NCBI GenBank assembly: GCA_024643655.1
Contig: JAHEMM010000009.1
Coordinates: forward strand, 1 to 54,426
Source of the DNA: Chitinophagaceae bacterium
Lineage (GTDB): Bacteria; Bacteroidota; Bacteroidia; Chitinophagales; Chitinophagaceae
Length of the DNA: 54,426 nucleotides
Direction of reading: 5' to 3'
The notes below the pieces were generated by a model. That model ran no database searches, was not told the DNA's origin, and was given only the letters and a program-made list of their open reading frames with translations. Positions within the stretch are counted from its first letter, which is position 1, and each line of letters begins with the position of its first letter. Below, piece after piece: positions 27,041 through 36,131 of the stretch. Made by a program: the position numbers and the translations under genes.

Positions 27041-28341
27041 TTGTTTAAAATTAATTCTTCCATTATAACTTTAATCTCATTTGCAAAATCAACAGCTTTG
27101 TCTCCAGACACTTCGTCTGACAAAAAATTAAGATCAAGGCTTAGTTTGCCAAAACATATTTTGCCAAATCCAGATATGATTGGCCCAAGATGATTGTTGG
27201 CAACAAATGAATGAACTCCCGATAACTTTATATTATCATATTCTTCTTTTATTGCGATGGCACCTGCATAACTAAATAATGTTTGAGAAACTCTGGAATT
27301 ATATTTTCTAAGCGTTTGTTTAATAAGCATTTTACTTAGTAAAGGGAATATAAACTTATCTCCTTTCTTAAGTGTTTTATTAATTTTTTGATGTAGAGAA
27401 AAGGCAATTTCTTCAACGGTACTATTAGCAGCAACGAAAAGCATAAACCGCATCATTGAAACATAGCAACCTTCATTTTCGCCATTTACAGGTGGAAGCA
27501 GATATGGTCGCAGGTTAGCAAAATTCATATGTCGCATTAAGCGATCTTTCCCAAAGTAATAACGACGATGTATTGCTAAAAGCATTGCTGCTGCAATCAA
27601 ACTGTTTAAAGAAATTTTATTTTGGCGAGACCATTTTATAAGTGCGGTAGTAGTTTCCTTTGTAAATACTACAGTTAAAACATTATTATCAGAAGTTAAT
27701 GGTATAGGTAGGTCTTTTAGTTTTTTACTGCCTTTATTATATATTATTTCATCTTTTAACTGCTTTGCCATAAAAGGGATAAGCCGAAAAAGTAATCGAA
27801 TTCCTTTATAATCACCGGGAAGTATGGACTCTATTATTGGTGCTACCGGAAGAGTTGTTGATTGGACAGGCGTGATGTTTTTATCTATTTGCCCCGCATA
27901 TGTAAGCAACTCATTTATTAAGGCTATCAATGATACTGAATCAATAATTGAATGATGAAAAACAAGTAACAGCTCAGTATCTTCTTTTTCTTTTGAAGGG
28001 GTTAAATAAATTGATTTTAGCAATGGCCCAGGATTGTCAATCACTTTTTTATTAATCTCTACATTAACAACTTCAAGCCAATGACCATCATTTTTTCTAA
28101 TTATTTCTTCAAGTGGAATTGAAATGATTGGATTCAATTCTTGAAACCAAAACTCTTTTTTTAGTTTAGTAATGGAAGCTCTTAATAATGGATGCCGATA
28201 CTGAAGATGGTCAAGAGATTGTCGAATCGCATTTTTTGAAGGACCTGTAATAAATTTTAATACAATAACCGCAGGCATTGGGAACGCATGGTTCATTACT
28301 GCAAAAGCCTGTTCCTGTCCGCTAAGTCTTCTCATATGCAA
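27037..28341 (-). CDS. Stand-alone condensation / acyltransferase enzyme
   Basis: 434 residues of the chloramphenicol-acetyltransferase-like condensation superfamily. The active-site HHSIID motif is at 129-134, preceded by QYRHPLLRASI (about 47-57), and the second lobe has a MNFANLRPYLLPP turn comparable to the DFGWG/NLR region of PapA and condensation enzymes. These transfer an acyl group from a carrier protein to an amine or alcohol. First gene of the four-gene minus-strand operon. Start: ATG 28341 or, two codons in, 28335 (MRRLSGQE). Confidence 0.85.
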   Translation of the reverse strand: MHMRRLSGQEQAFAVMNHAFPMPAVIVLKFITGPSKNAIRQSLDHLQYRHPLLRASITKLKKEFWFQELNPIISIPLEEIIRKNDGHWLEVVNVEINKKVIDNPGPLLKSIYLTPSKEKEDTELLLVFHHSIIDSVSLIALINELLTYAGQIDKNITPVQSTTLPVAPIIESILPGDYKGIRLLFRLIPFMAKQLKDEIIYNKGSKKLKDLPIPLTSDNNVLTVVFTKETTTALIKWSRQNKISLNSLIAAAMLLAIHRRYYFGKDRLMRHMNFANLRPYLLPPVNGENEGCYVSMMRFMLFVAANSTVEEIAFSLHQKINKTLKKGDKFIFPLLSKMLIKQTLRKYNSRVSQTLFSYAGAIAIKEEYDNIKLSGVHSFVANNHLGPIISGFGKICFGKLSLDLNFLSDEVSGDKAVDFANEIKVIMEELILNK

Positions 28342-28446
28342 AATAATTATCCTCTTCTTTTAAAGATACTTTTTTTAGGTAAAAATAAATGGTCTATTTA
28401 TTTATGGATTTATTTATTCATTTTATCTAAAGATCAAACATTAGAT

Positions 28447-29019
28447 ATGGCACAATTAAACTCATACACTGAAAACAGTCAATCGTTTTCCCGGAAAAGA
28501 GCTGGTGTTCGCCGAATGCCAAAAAATAATATGCGAATTGATATGACGCCTATGGTTGATCTTGGATTCTTATTGATTACTTTTTTTGTGGTAACTACTG
28601 AATTAAATAAGCCAACAGTTATGGATTTGGCAATGACTAAGGATGGTCCACCGATGCCACTTCAAGAATCCACGGCACTTACCATATTAATAGATAAGGC
28701 AAATACAATTTATTATTACGAGGGAAAGTGGGAAGATGCGGTTCGTGAAAATAGCATACAGCCGATTTATCAAAACGAAAAAAATAGTTTGCGAACAGTA
28801 ATAAACAAAATGCAACTTCAAATTGATGGAAACGATAAAATCAAAGAAGGAAGAACAGGGTTGATGATGCTGATTAAACCAGGAAAAGAAGCGAACTATA
28901 AAACTATTATTGATATACTTGATGAAGCAACAATTAATGTAGTAAAGAAATACGCAGTTCTTAAGCAATCAAATGAAGAAGTTGATTGGTTAAGTAAAAA
29001 TCAAATTTCAATTCATTAA
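28447..29019 (+). CDS. ExbD/TolR-family biopolymer transport protein
   Basis: 190 residues from ATG 28447 (MAQLNSY); the longer frame from 28288 crosses the divergent promoter region. RIDMTPMVDLGFLLITFFVVTTE (about 33-55) is the ExbD transmembrane helix with its conserved Asp residue, followed by a periplasmic domain. ExbD works with ExbB in a proton-driven motor energising TonB. Here no ExbB, TonB or second ExbD is adjacent, and the gene is divergent from the condensation operon. 3' end overlaps the next gene by 12 bases, convergently. Confidence 0.88.
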   Translation: MAQLNSYTENSQSFSRKRAGVRRMPKNNMRIDMTPMVDLGFLLITFFVVTTELNKPTVMDLAMTKDGPPMPLQESTALTILIDKANTIYYYEGKWEDAVRENSIQPIYQNEKNSLRTVINKMQLQIDGNDKIKEGRTGLMMLIKPGKEANYKTIIDILDEATINVVKKYAVLKQSNEEVDWLSKNQISIH

Positions 29020-30054
29020 AAAAGCATTTATTCGCTGCTCCACATTCTCTCTTATGTTTATATAAAATAAATTTATATCGGCAATATGGTAGTTTTTTGT
29101 AAAATATAAAAAACTCCAGGGAAATTTTGGTTTGTTTACATACAGCAAGCCGTTTTCTATTTTAGCATTACTTACTTGTTTGTATAGCTTATTAAATTTT
29201 GTAAGCACACTCCCTTTATTAAATTTTTTTGCAACATTTTCTTCTGTTGTTTTCCAATTTAGAGGATTTGTAACATAAGTGTTTGTTTGACCGAAAAGGT
29301 TATCAGGGTTTTTGTTTTTTAAATACGAGGGAATAAACCCTGTTCGGTAAGTTCGCCAGCTTATCAAACAGCCAGTTTGTGAAGCATCGTCACACATTTT
29401 TAAAGAAGTAAAATAATTTTTCGGCACAGGCCAGCCAATGATATATGCGGCTACTAATTGTTTTATTAATTCCTTTCCTTCAAAAAATTCTTTTAGTAGA
29501 CGCTCAGCCAGAAATGCACCTTGACTATGACCTGCTATTATAATAGGTCTTCCTTTATTCCAGGTCTTCATATAATATGCAAAGGAATTTTTCACATCTT
29601 CATAAGCAATTTCAAATGCGGCGGCCGCTTTTTCTTTATCTGTCGAATAAAAATTATTGATATGTGCTTGTCTATATCTTGGGGCAAATATTCTGCAATG
29701 TTGATTAAATACACTTGCCTGAAAAAGGATTGTTGTATAATCTGTCTTAGCATTTAGCGATTCGTCATCTATTAATGCATTGGAAATATGTTTGTCTTTT
29801 TTTGCAGTAAACGTAGTTGGATGCAGGAAAAATACATCAACCAAAGAATCTTGTAATTCCGTACGTAATGGTGCGGGAATGCTGTCAGAAGGATCCCATT
29901 TCCAGGGATGTGCCGCCCAATAATCGAGATCTTGAAAACCGGGTTTTCCCGATTCGCTTTTGAAATTATATTGAGAGCTAAAAGTTGAATACTTCGAAGA
30001 GCAGGAAAAAAGGCAAAAACCTATAAGCCCAATAAAAAACGATCTTTTTCCCAT
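29008..30054 (-). CDS. DUF3089 lipoprotein, alpha/beta-hydrolase fold
   Basis: 348 residues from ATG 30054 (MGKRSFFIGLIGFCLFSCSS); the further upstream start at 30081 is a TTG and less likely. Lipobox CLFSC marks a lipoprotein. DUF3089 motifs: DVFFLHPTTF, RIFAPRYRQAH, and IIIAGHSQGAFLAERLL, a nucleophile elbow (GHSQG, Ser). Probably an esterase or lipase at the cell envelope; the substrate is unknown. Convergent overlap with exbD. Confidence 0.88.
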   Translation of the reverse strand: MGKRSFFIGLIGFCLFSCSSKYSTFSSQYNFKSESGKPGFQDLDYWAAHPWKWDPSDSIPAPLRTELQDSLVDVFFLHPTTFTAKKDKHISNALIDDESLNAKTDYTTILFQASVFNQHCRIFAPRYRQAHINNFYSTDKEKAAAAFEIAYEDVKNSFAYYMKTWNKGRPIIIAGHSQGAFLAERLLKEFFEGKELIKQLVAAYIIGWPVPKNYFTSLKMCDDASQTGCLISWRTYRTGFIPSYLKNKNPDNLFGQTNTYVTNPLNWKTTEENVAKKFNKGSVLTKFNKLYKQVSNAKIENGLLYVNKPKFPWSFLYFTKNYHIADINLFYINIRENVEQRINAFLMN

Positions 30055-30104
30055 TTTTTGAGTAAAAATCGGCAGTTTCAACCGTATTTCATCAATAATC
30101 TGTT

Positions 30105-30112
30105 CAAATATA
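30105..30112 (-). promoter_or_regulatory. Candidate -7 element of the DUF3089 gene
   Basis: TATATTTG on the minus strand, about 50 bases upstream of the chosen ATG at 30054. It supports that ATG over the TTG at 30081. Confidence 0.4.
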
Positions 30113-30243
30113 TCAAGTTTTTACCGTTCATAAAATCGAAAAACCTGCCTGAAAATGGCCTTCTTTCCGCTACTGGCTTATATTCTAAGCGAAATCAAAG
30201 CAAAATTTTTTTGTCATTACTCTAAAAAATATGGTACTTTAGT

Positions 30244-30274
30244 TTGCATAGTACCAAACATCACCTTATCTTTG
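30244..30274 (+). promoter_or_regulatory. Promoter of the PadR-PspC gene set
   Basis: TTG (30244-30246), 20 bases, then TATCTTTG (30267-30274) fits the Bacteroidota promoter, 22 bases before the ATG at 30297. Confidence 0.6.
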
Positions 30275-30296
30275 TGTAAGCAAACAGAAAATAAAA

Positions 30297-30782
30297 ATGA
30301 AAAAAGCTTTCTCAAATACAATAATTCCAATTTTACTGGCAGTGATTTTTTCGGTTGGAACGATCAATGCACAGAATAATGAAAAGCAAGTTTCATCATC
30401 TTCTGATTTATTTAATGAAATAAACAAACAGGATAGCCTACTATTCGCTGCATTTAATACAAGAGATATAAAAACATTCAAAAGCTATTTTAGTAAAGAC
30501 CTGGAATTTTTTCATGATAAGGGTGGATTGACTAATTATGATTACACGGTTAATTTTTTAAGTGAAACCACAAAAAAGGAAAGCGACTTGAGAAGAGATT
30601 TAGTGAAAGGTACATTGGAAGTATACCCAATACCTGGATATGGAGCTATAGAAATAGGATCACATCGGTTTTGTCATGATGAAAATGGAAAGTTGGATTG
30701 TGGCACTTTTAAATTTGTGCAGGTATGGCAAAAAAAAGATGATCAATGGAAAGTAACAAGAGTGATCAGCTATGCTCATTAA
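30297..30782 (+). CDS. Exported DUF4440/NTF2-like protein
   Basis: 161 residues with a signal peptide (ending SVGTINAQ). LFNEINKQDSLLFAAFNTRDIKTFKSYFSKDLEFFHDKGGL is the DUF4440 helix-and-strand start, and FKFVQVWQKKDDQWKVTRVISYAH the typical end. The fold binds small ligands; no enzyme residues are assigned. It lies 26 bases upstream of padR and may be the first gene of that unit. Confidence 0.85.
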   Translation: MKKAFSNTIIPILLAVIFSVGTINAQNNEKQVSSSSDLFNEINKQDSLLFAAFNTRDIKTFKSYFSKDLEFFHDKGGLTNYDYTVNFLSETTKKESDLRRDLVKGTLEVYPIPGYGAIEIGSHRFCHDENGKLDCGTFKFVQVWQKKDDQWKVTRVISYAH

Positions 30783-30808
30783 TTAAATAAAAATTAGAAA
30801 TACTAATT

Positions 30809-31162
30809 ATGAATATTGAAAATACACAGAGTCAGATGCGGAAAGGAATACTTGAATTCTGCATTTTATCTATTATTCGCCGGGGAGAAGCTTACCCGAG
30901 TGATATAGTGGAAGAAATGAAAGCCGCAAACCTTCAGATTTTAGAAGGCACACTCTATCCACTACTTACCCGTTTGAAAAATGCTGAAATGCTAACGTAT
31001 CGATGGGAAGAAAGTAATTCAGGTCCACCCCGAAAATATTTTTCGCTTACAGAAAAGGGAGACAATTTTTATAATGAATTACAACAAACCTGGGAAGAAC
31101 TTTCTAATGGTGTAAATGCTCTTACCAGTAAAAAAACAGATGAACCATTAACCACCAATTAA
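30809..31162 (+). CDS. PadR-family transcriptional regulator
   Basis: 117 residues: SQMRKGILEFCILSIIRRGEAYPSDIVEEMKAANLQILEGTLYPLLTRLKNAEMLTYRWEESNSGPPRKYFSLTEKG is the PadR winged helix with the TLYPLL recognition region and the PPRKYY-type wing. Such genes are frequently paired with PspC-domain genes in Bacteroidota, here 24 bases downstream. Probably represses its own operon in response to envelope stress; the signal is unknown. Confidence 0.93.
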   Translation: MNIENTQSQMRKGILEFCILSIIRRGEAYPSDIVEEMKAANLQILEGTLYPLLTRLKNAEMLTYRWEESNSGPPRKYFSLTEKGDNFYNELQQTWEELSNGVNALTSKKTDEPLTTN

Positions 31163-31186
31163 CCATTTTGCTTCAACCAAATAATT

Positions 31187-33382
31187 ATGACAATGAAAAA
31201 GATTATAAACATCAACTTAAGCGGTCGGGTAATACCGATTGAAGACTCTGCATATGAAAAACTGCAAAATTATATTGAAAGTCTTCGCAAATATTTTGCT
31301 AATGAAGAAGGCAGAGATGAAATTATTAATGACATAGAAAGCAGAATTGCCGAATTATTAGAAGAAAAAATTCGAAAAGGAGCTTCGAGTGCTACAGATG
31401 CCGACCTTGAGGAAATTATTACTTCGATGGGTAAGGTGGAAGACTTCGAAGCAGAAGAAGTTGCTGAAGCTAAAGACTCAAACCAGCAGACTGGTCAACA
31501 AAGTCAAAACTATTCCTATACTGAAAATAGAAGTAAAGGAAGATTGTACCGTGATAGCAGCGACAAGTTTATTGGTGGTGTTTGTAGTGGTATTGCTGCA
31601 TATATGAATGTGGATCCTGCAATTGTGAGAATACTTTTTGCCATTATTACTTTTGGTGGTTTTGGATTAGGGTTCCTGGCTTATATAATATTATGGATTA
31701 TTCTTCCAACAAAAGATCTGGAAGGATTTTCTGGAAAAAGGTTATATAGAAATCCTGATGATAGAATAATTGGGGGTGTTGCAGGTGGGTTGGCTGCATA
31801 TTTTAATAAAAGTGCTAGAACAATTCGTTTAATATTTGCTGCTCCATTATTATTAAGCATACTAATAGGGGTTATTAACAATCTAAACTTTAATAATGAT
31901 TTTGACCTTGCCCTCAACATCGGCTTTGGTTCCATAAGCGGAACATTTATTTTAATATATGTGGTTTTATGGATGGTATTACCAGAAGCAAATACTACGT
32001 ATGAAAAGATGGAAATGAGAGGTGAGAAAGTAGATGTAAACCGTATTCGCCAGAACGTACAGGAAGGGATGGGAAATTTTAAAGATAAAATGAAAGGCTG
32101 GAGCGAAGAAGTAAAAGAATCGGCACAAAACTTAACGAGCAGAGCAAAAGAATTTTCTGGTACAAGAGGAAGGGAATTTGCTACCGATGTAAATGAAACA
32201 GTGCGTAGAGGAGGAAGAGGACTGGGACATGCCATTGGTGTATTATTCAAAGTATTCTTTTTATTTATTGCTGGTACTATTGCATTTGGTTTGTTTGTTG
32301 GATTAATTGCTTTCTTATTTGGAGGAATAGCCTGGTGGCCAATCAATAATTTTTTATGGACTAGCCAATGGCAACAAATATATGCCTGGGGAACGTTGAT
32401 TTTTTTCTTAGTTGTGCCCTTAATAGGATTTATAACATGGGTAGTAAGGAGGATAATAAAAGTAAAATCAAAAAGCAATTATTTAGGATGGACATTTGGC
32501 GCCTTGTGGACTATTGGATGGATTGCAGCTATTTTATTAGCCTCAAGTATATCAAAAGATTTTAGAATTTATGATCATACAGAACAACAAGTACAAGTAA
32601 CTCAACCGTTGAATAATAAAATGATAGTTGCTGTTTCAGCACCAGAATTATTATACTCTGGCCGATTCAGTTGGATCAATGACGAGGGCAATGGATGGGA
32701 TTTGTCAGATGATACATTATGGTTGTCTACTGTGAAATTTACTGTAAAGCCAAGTCTGGACTCTTTGTATCATGTAACAATAAAAAAGCACAGCTTTGGA
32801 AGAACTGAAGAAGGTGCAATTGCAAGAGCTGAAAGAATTCAATTTAATATAGCATCAAAAGATAGTGTGTTGGATGTTGGAAATGGATATACCGTTGATA
32901 AGGAGAGCAAGTTTCGTGGCCAGCAGGTAGAAGTGGAAATACATGTTCCAATTGGTAAAAAAATACGTTTTGATGAGTCGGTGAATGAAAAACTGAATTC
33001 AGTAAATGTGCGGGTAAAAAGAAGAAATAGAAGAAACAGGGTTGTAGATGTGGAAATAGATGACAGAGCTTCACGTTTTCGTTCAGGAGTTGATTATGTG
33101 ATGGGAATTAATGGGAAGTTAATAGTAAATGGAGAGGAGCCCATAAAAACACAGTCAGGTAGTGAATATCGTTATCCCGAGAATATTAATACTGAAGATA
33201 TTCAAAAGCAAATTCTGGAGGAGGAACGTAAGAAGATAGAAAGCGATAAAAAAATTCAGGAATTGAAAAAAGAAATGAAGCCAACAACTTCTATCATTAT
33301 AAAAAAAATAGGAGAAAAGAAATTTGATGGAGACTTTGCTGGAGGACCTTCACCTGTTTCTTCATTGGTACAATGGTTTTAA
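31187..33382 (+). CDS. Double PspC-domain membrane protein
   Basis: 731 residues. A cytoplasmic N-terminal helical part (1-95) is followed by two PspC domains: KGRLYRDSSDKFIGGVCSGI (about 117-175) and KRLYRNPDDRIIGGVAGGLAAYF (about 184-270). Then come a basic amphipathic region (280-335), three more membrane helices (about 345-460) and a C-terminal extracytoplasmic beta-rich domain ending in a coiled coil. PspC belongs to the phage-shock membrane-stress response. The start could equally be the second ATG at 31193. Likely regulated by the PadR gene just upstream. Confidence 0.93.
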   Translation: MTMKKIININLSGRVIPIEDSAYEKLQNYIESLRKYFANEEGRDEIINDIESRIAELLEEKIRKGASSATDADLEEIITSMGKVEDFEAEEVAEAKDSNQQTGQQSQNYSYTENRSKGRLYRDSSDKFIGGVCSGIAAYMNVDPAIVRILFAIITFGGFGLGFLAYIILWIILPTKDLEGFSGKRLYRNPDDRIIGGVAGGLAAYFNKSARTIRLIFAAPLLLSILIGVINNLNFNNDFDLALNIGFGSISGTFILIYVVLWMVLPEANTTYEKMEMRGEKVDVNRIRQNVQEGMGNFKDKMKGWSEEVKESAQNLTSRAKEFSGTRGREFATDVNETVRRGGRGLGHAIGVLFKVFFLFIAGTIAFGLFVGLIAFLFGGIAWWPINNFLWTSQWQQIYAWGTLIFFLVVPLIGFITWVVRRIIKVKSKSNYLGWTFGALWTIGWIAAILLASSISKDFRIYDHTEQQVQVTQPLNNKMIVAVSAPELLYSGRFSWINDEGNGWDLSDDTLWLSTVKFTVKPSLDSLYHVTIKKHSFGRTEEGAIARAERIQFNIASKDSVLDVGNGYTVDKESKFRGQQVEVEIHVPIGKKIRFDESVNEKLNSVNVRVKRRNRRNRVVDVEIDDRASRFRSGVDYVMGINGKLIVNGEEPIKTQSGSEYRYPENINTEDIQKQILEEERKKIESDKKIQELKKEMKPTTSIIIKKIGEKKFDGDFAGGPSPVSSLVQWF

Positions 33383-33443
33383 ATACAACTCGGTTGAAGC
33401 CTGCCGCTGGCAGACTGGTTAAAATCTGGCAATGCCGGAAAGA

Positions 33444-33466
33444 AGAGCTCCCTAATTGGAGCTTTT
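33444..33466 (+). terminator. Terminator between the PspC gene and gcvT
   Basis: AGAGCTCC - CTAATT - GGAGCTTTT, a short stable stem followed by T-rich DNA. Confidence 0.75.
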
Positions 33467-33511
33467 CTGATTTTATATTATGTGTGAAAGAGCAGACAAA
33501 TGATTTTAATC

Positions 33512-33519
33512 TACATTTG
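33512..33519 (+). promoter_or_regulatory. gcvT -7 element
   Basis: TACATTTG, 17 bases before the gcvT ATG, fits TAnnTTTG. No clear -33 box. Confidence 0.5.
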
Positions 33520-33536
33520 CTTTCAAAATTGCCTAA

Positions 33537-34622
33537 ATGAAGAATACCGCTTTTACAAATAAACATATTGCTCTTGGTGCTAAAATGGCTGAGTTTGCAG
33601 GATATAATATGCCTATTTCTTACACAGGCATAAATGATGAACATGCTGCTGTAAGAAAAAATGCAGGCGTATTTGATGTAAGCCACATGGGCGAATTTAT
33701 TCTAAAAGGTGAAAATGCTTTAGCGCTTATTCAAAAAATTACCAGCAATGATGCGGCTAAATTAAAAAATGGTCATGCGCAGTATAGTTGTTTCCCAAAT
33801 GATAATGGGGGTATTGTAGATGATTTATTGGTTTACTGTATTGAGGAGAACAAGGTTTATATGTTGGTAGTAAATGCGTCCAATATTGAAAAAGATTGGA
33901 ATTGGATTAAAAAGCATAATACTGGTAATGTTGAAATGCATAATATTTCTGATAAAACCTGTTTATTGGCGATACAAGGACCCAATGCAACAAAAATTTT
34001 AGAACCACTTACCGAAATTGATGTACTGAATTTAAAATATTACACATTTACAAAAGGAACATTTGCGGGAGTAGAAAATGTGTTAGTGAGTGCGACAGGT
34101 TATACAGGTGCAGGCGGCGTTGAAATTTATTTTGAAGATATTAATGATAACGCAGTAAAAATATGGGATGCCATCTTTGAAGCTGGCGGACCAAAAGGTT
34201 TAAAACCAATTGGATTAGGTGCAAGAGACACATTACGGTTGGAAATGGGCTTTTGTTTATATGGGAACGATATTGATGATTCTACCTCTCCAATAGAAGC
34301 TGGTCTTGGTTGGATTACAAAATTCTCCAAAGAGTTTAATTCAAAAGCTATTTTTGAAAAACAAAAAGCAGAGGGGATTGAGAAAAAGCTTGTGGGTTTT
34401 GAAATGATTGATAAAGGAATTCCACGTCAGGGTTATGAAATAAAAGATAAAGAAGGAAACACGATTGGTATTGTAACTTCCGGCACACAATCTCCAAGTT
34501 TGGGAAAGGCGATTGGCATGGGATATGTTCGAAAATCTTTTGCTGGATTGGATTCGGAAATACTTATTCAGGTTAGAGAAAAGCAACTGAAAGCAAAAGT
34601 TGCTAAAATTCCTTTTGCATGA
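33537..34622 (+). CDS. gcvT: Glycine cleavage system T protein (aminomethyltransferase)
   Basis: 361 residues. [38 protein letters not shown], then [31 protein letters not shown], with the tetrahydrofolate site around D/E residues and [21 protein letters not shown]-terminal GCV_T_C barrel [18 protein letters not shown]. It transfers the aminomethyl carbon from the H protein to THF. Own promoter upstream; hairpin downstream. Confidence 0.97.
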   Translation: MKNTAFTNKHIALGAKMAEFAGYNMPISYTGINDEHAAVRKNAGVFDVSHMGEFILKGENALALIQKITSNDAAKLKNGHAQYSCFPNDNGGIVDDLLVYCIEENKVYMLVVNASNIEKDWNWIKKHNTGNVEMHNISDKTCLLAIQGPNATKILEPLTEIDVLNLKYYTFTKGTFAGVENVLVSATGYTGAGGVEIYFEDINDNAVKIWDAIFEAGGPKGLKPIGLGARDTLRLEMGFCLYGNDIDDSTSPIEAGLGWITKFSKEFNSKAIFEKQKAEGIEKKLVGFEMIDKGIPRQGYEIKDKEGNTIGIVTSGTQSPSLGKAIGMGYVRKSFAGLDSEILIQVREKQLKAKVAKIPFA

Positions 34623-34640
34623 TTTTTGAAAAAGTAAGAA

Positions 34641-34690
34641 GTTAGCATTCCAAAGAAAATTTTGGTTTTAAAGAACATGCTAACGTTTTA
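34641..34690 (+). terminator. Two-stem hairpin after gcvT
   Basis: Outer stem GTTAGCAT (34641-34648) / ATGCTAAC (34677-34684), inner stem CCAAA / TTTGG, then GTTTTAG. Possibly the gcvT terminator. Confidence 0.5.
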
Positions 34691-34712
34691 GTTCGTAGCT
34701 CAAATATTTAAC

Positions 34713-35189
34713 ATGCCAACGATTCATCTTACAACTTTTATAGCTGCTCCGGCAGATCGGGTCTTTGATCTAAGCCGCCATATTGAATTGCACAAAAGAT
34801 CAATGTCGGATTTTAATGAAGAGGCAGTAGCTGGTACAAGATTTGGATTAATCGAAAAAAATGAAACAGTTACCTGGAAAGCAAAACACCTTTTTAAAAA
34901 CAGGATATTACGGGTAAAAATATCGGAGATGATAAAACCCCAAATATATATTGATGTACAAATCGAGGGTGATTTCAAAGAAATGAAACATGAACATCAT
35001 TTTAAGCCATGCGATAATGGGACTTTTCTAATAGATCTTTTTCATTTTGAATCTCCTTATGGAATATTGGGCCAATGGTTCAACGGCCTTTACCTTACTA
35101 AATACCTTCGAAGGCTACTCGAACAGCGAAATAAAATTATAAAAGAGTATGCAGAAACTGATAAATGGAAGATGCTACTGATAAAATAA
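34713..35189 (+). CDS. SRPBCC-family ligand-binding protein
   Basis: 158 residues: HLTTFIAAPADRVFDLSRHIELHKRSM opens the SRPBCC (Bet v1-like / polyketide cyclase-like) fold, with DLFHFESPYGILGQWFNGLYLTKYLRRLLEQRNKIIKEYAE as the long C-terminal helix. Similar proteins are annotated as cell-division-inhibitor-like. It likely binds a hydrophobic ligand; no function known. Confidence 0.85.
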   Translation: MPTIHLTTFIAAPADRVFDLSRHIELHKRSMSDFNEEAVAGTRFGLIEKNETVTWKAKHLFKNRILRVKISEMIKPQIYIDVQIEGDFKEMKHEHHFKPCDNGTFLIDLFHFESPYGILGQWFNGLYLTKYLRRLLEQRNKIIKEYAETDKWKMLLIK

Positions 35190-35232
35190 CATAGTTCTTT
35201 TATTTTGGTTGCTTTATTTTTGTTGTTCTACT

Positions 35233-35958
35233 ATGACTAAAAAACCCATTCTTACCACATCTATTTCCCCATCATTACTACATCTGTATGATTTAAGCAG
35301 TAGCATTGTTGTCATCATTGATGTATTCAGAGCAACTTCTACGATTGCCTCGGCATTATATAATGGAGCAAAAGCAGTAATACCTGTTGATTCTGTTCCA
35401 AAAGCAATAGACATATCAAAAAATATTGGTGGCATTGCTGCTGGAGAAAGAGATGGAATGATTGCTGAAGGATTGCAACATGGAAATTCACCATTGGAGT
35501 ATTCTAGGGAGTTTATAGAAAATAAAACATTGGTGTTAACAACAACAAATGGTACAAGGTTACTACAAATGGCGTTGGATAAAAATGCCGATACCATTAT
35601 TGCGGGTTCCTTTCCAAACATATCTGCTGTTTGTGATTTTTTGGTAAAAGAAAAAAAGAATGTAGTACTAGGATGTGCCGGGTGGAAAGATCGGTTCAAT
35701 CTGGAAGACACATTATTCGCAGGTGGGGTGATACATAGAATACAAAGTGAGTTTACTGTTCATTGCGATAGTTCGGTAATGGCAGAGGCTATGTACGAAA
35801 ACCATAAAAAAGATCTTATAAAATTTGCTCCAAAGCTTACACACTATCACCGACTTGTTGAACGATTTGGATTGATAGAGGATATTAAATATTGTCTTAC
35901 TGATGATGTAGCAAATGTATTACCACTTTATAAAGAAGGGAAGTTAATTGTGGGATAA
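35233..35958 (+). CDS. comB: ComB-family 2-phosphosulfolactate phosphatase
   Basis: 241 residues from ATG 35233 (a TTG frame start at 35209 is rejected). VVIIDVFRATSTIASALYNGA, GERDGMIAEGLQHGNSP, TLVLTTTNGTRLLQMA and VVLGCAGWKDRFNLEDTLFAGGVI are the ComB signature. ComB dephosphorylates 2-phosphosulfolactate to sulfolactate, a step of coenzyme M synthesis in archaea. In bacteria the route may serve sulfolactate or sulfonate formation. No ComA or ComC is adjacent. Confidence 0.9.
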   Translation: MTKKPILTTSISPSLLHLYDLSSSIVVIIDVFRATSTIASALYNGAKAVIPVDSVPKAIDISKNIGGIAAGERDGMIAEGLQHGNSPLEYSREFIENKTLVLTTTNGTRLLQMALDKNADTIIAGSFPNISAVCDFLVKEKKNVVLGCAGWKDRFNLEDTLFAGGVIHRIQSEFTVHCDSSVMAEAMYENHKKDLIKFAPKLTHYHRLVERFGLIEDIKYCLTDDVANVLPLYKEGKLIVG

Positions 35959-36033
35959 AAAACTCACTAAGATACTTCATTTTTTTTGTACTTTCTTCCA
36001 ATAAATTTTATTTTTTATTTCTATCGTTTTGTA

Positions 36034-36057
36034 AGGAATTACGATTGTAATTCTTTT
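36034..36057 (+). terminator. Terminator after comB
   Basis: GAATTAC - GATT - GTAATTC followed by TTTT, 78 bases after the comB stop. Confidence 0.6.
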
Positions 36058-36131
36058 AGTTTTGCCAGTTATCCTTTTTCGATTGCCGAATATTTTAATC
36101 GTCAATTGTTAATCAAAAAATTTTAAATAGT

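Noticed and set aside
31681..32478. 265-codon open frame antisense to the PspC gene
   Set aside because: It lies wholly within the opposite strand of a clear PspC protein, and its translation is low-complexity Pro/Ile/Asn without domain motifs. It is a shadow of biased codon use.
35214..35711. 165-codon frame antisense to comB
   Set aside because: The sense strand encodes a full ComB protein; the antisense translation has no recognisable features.
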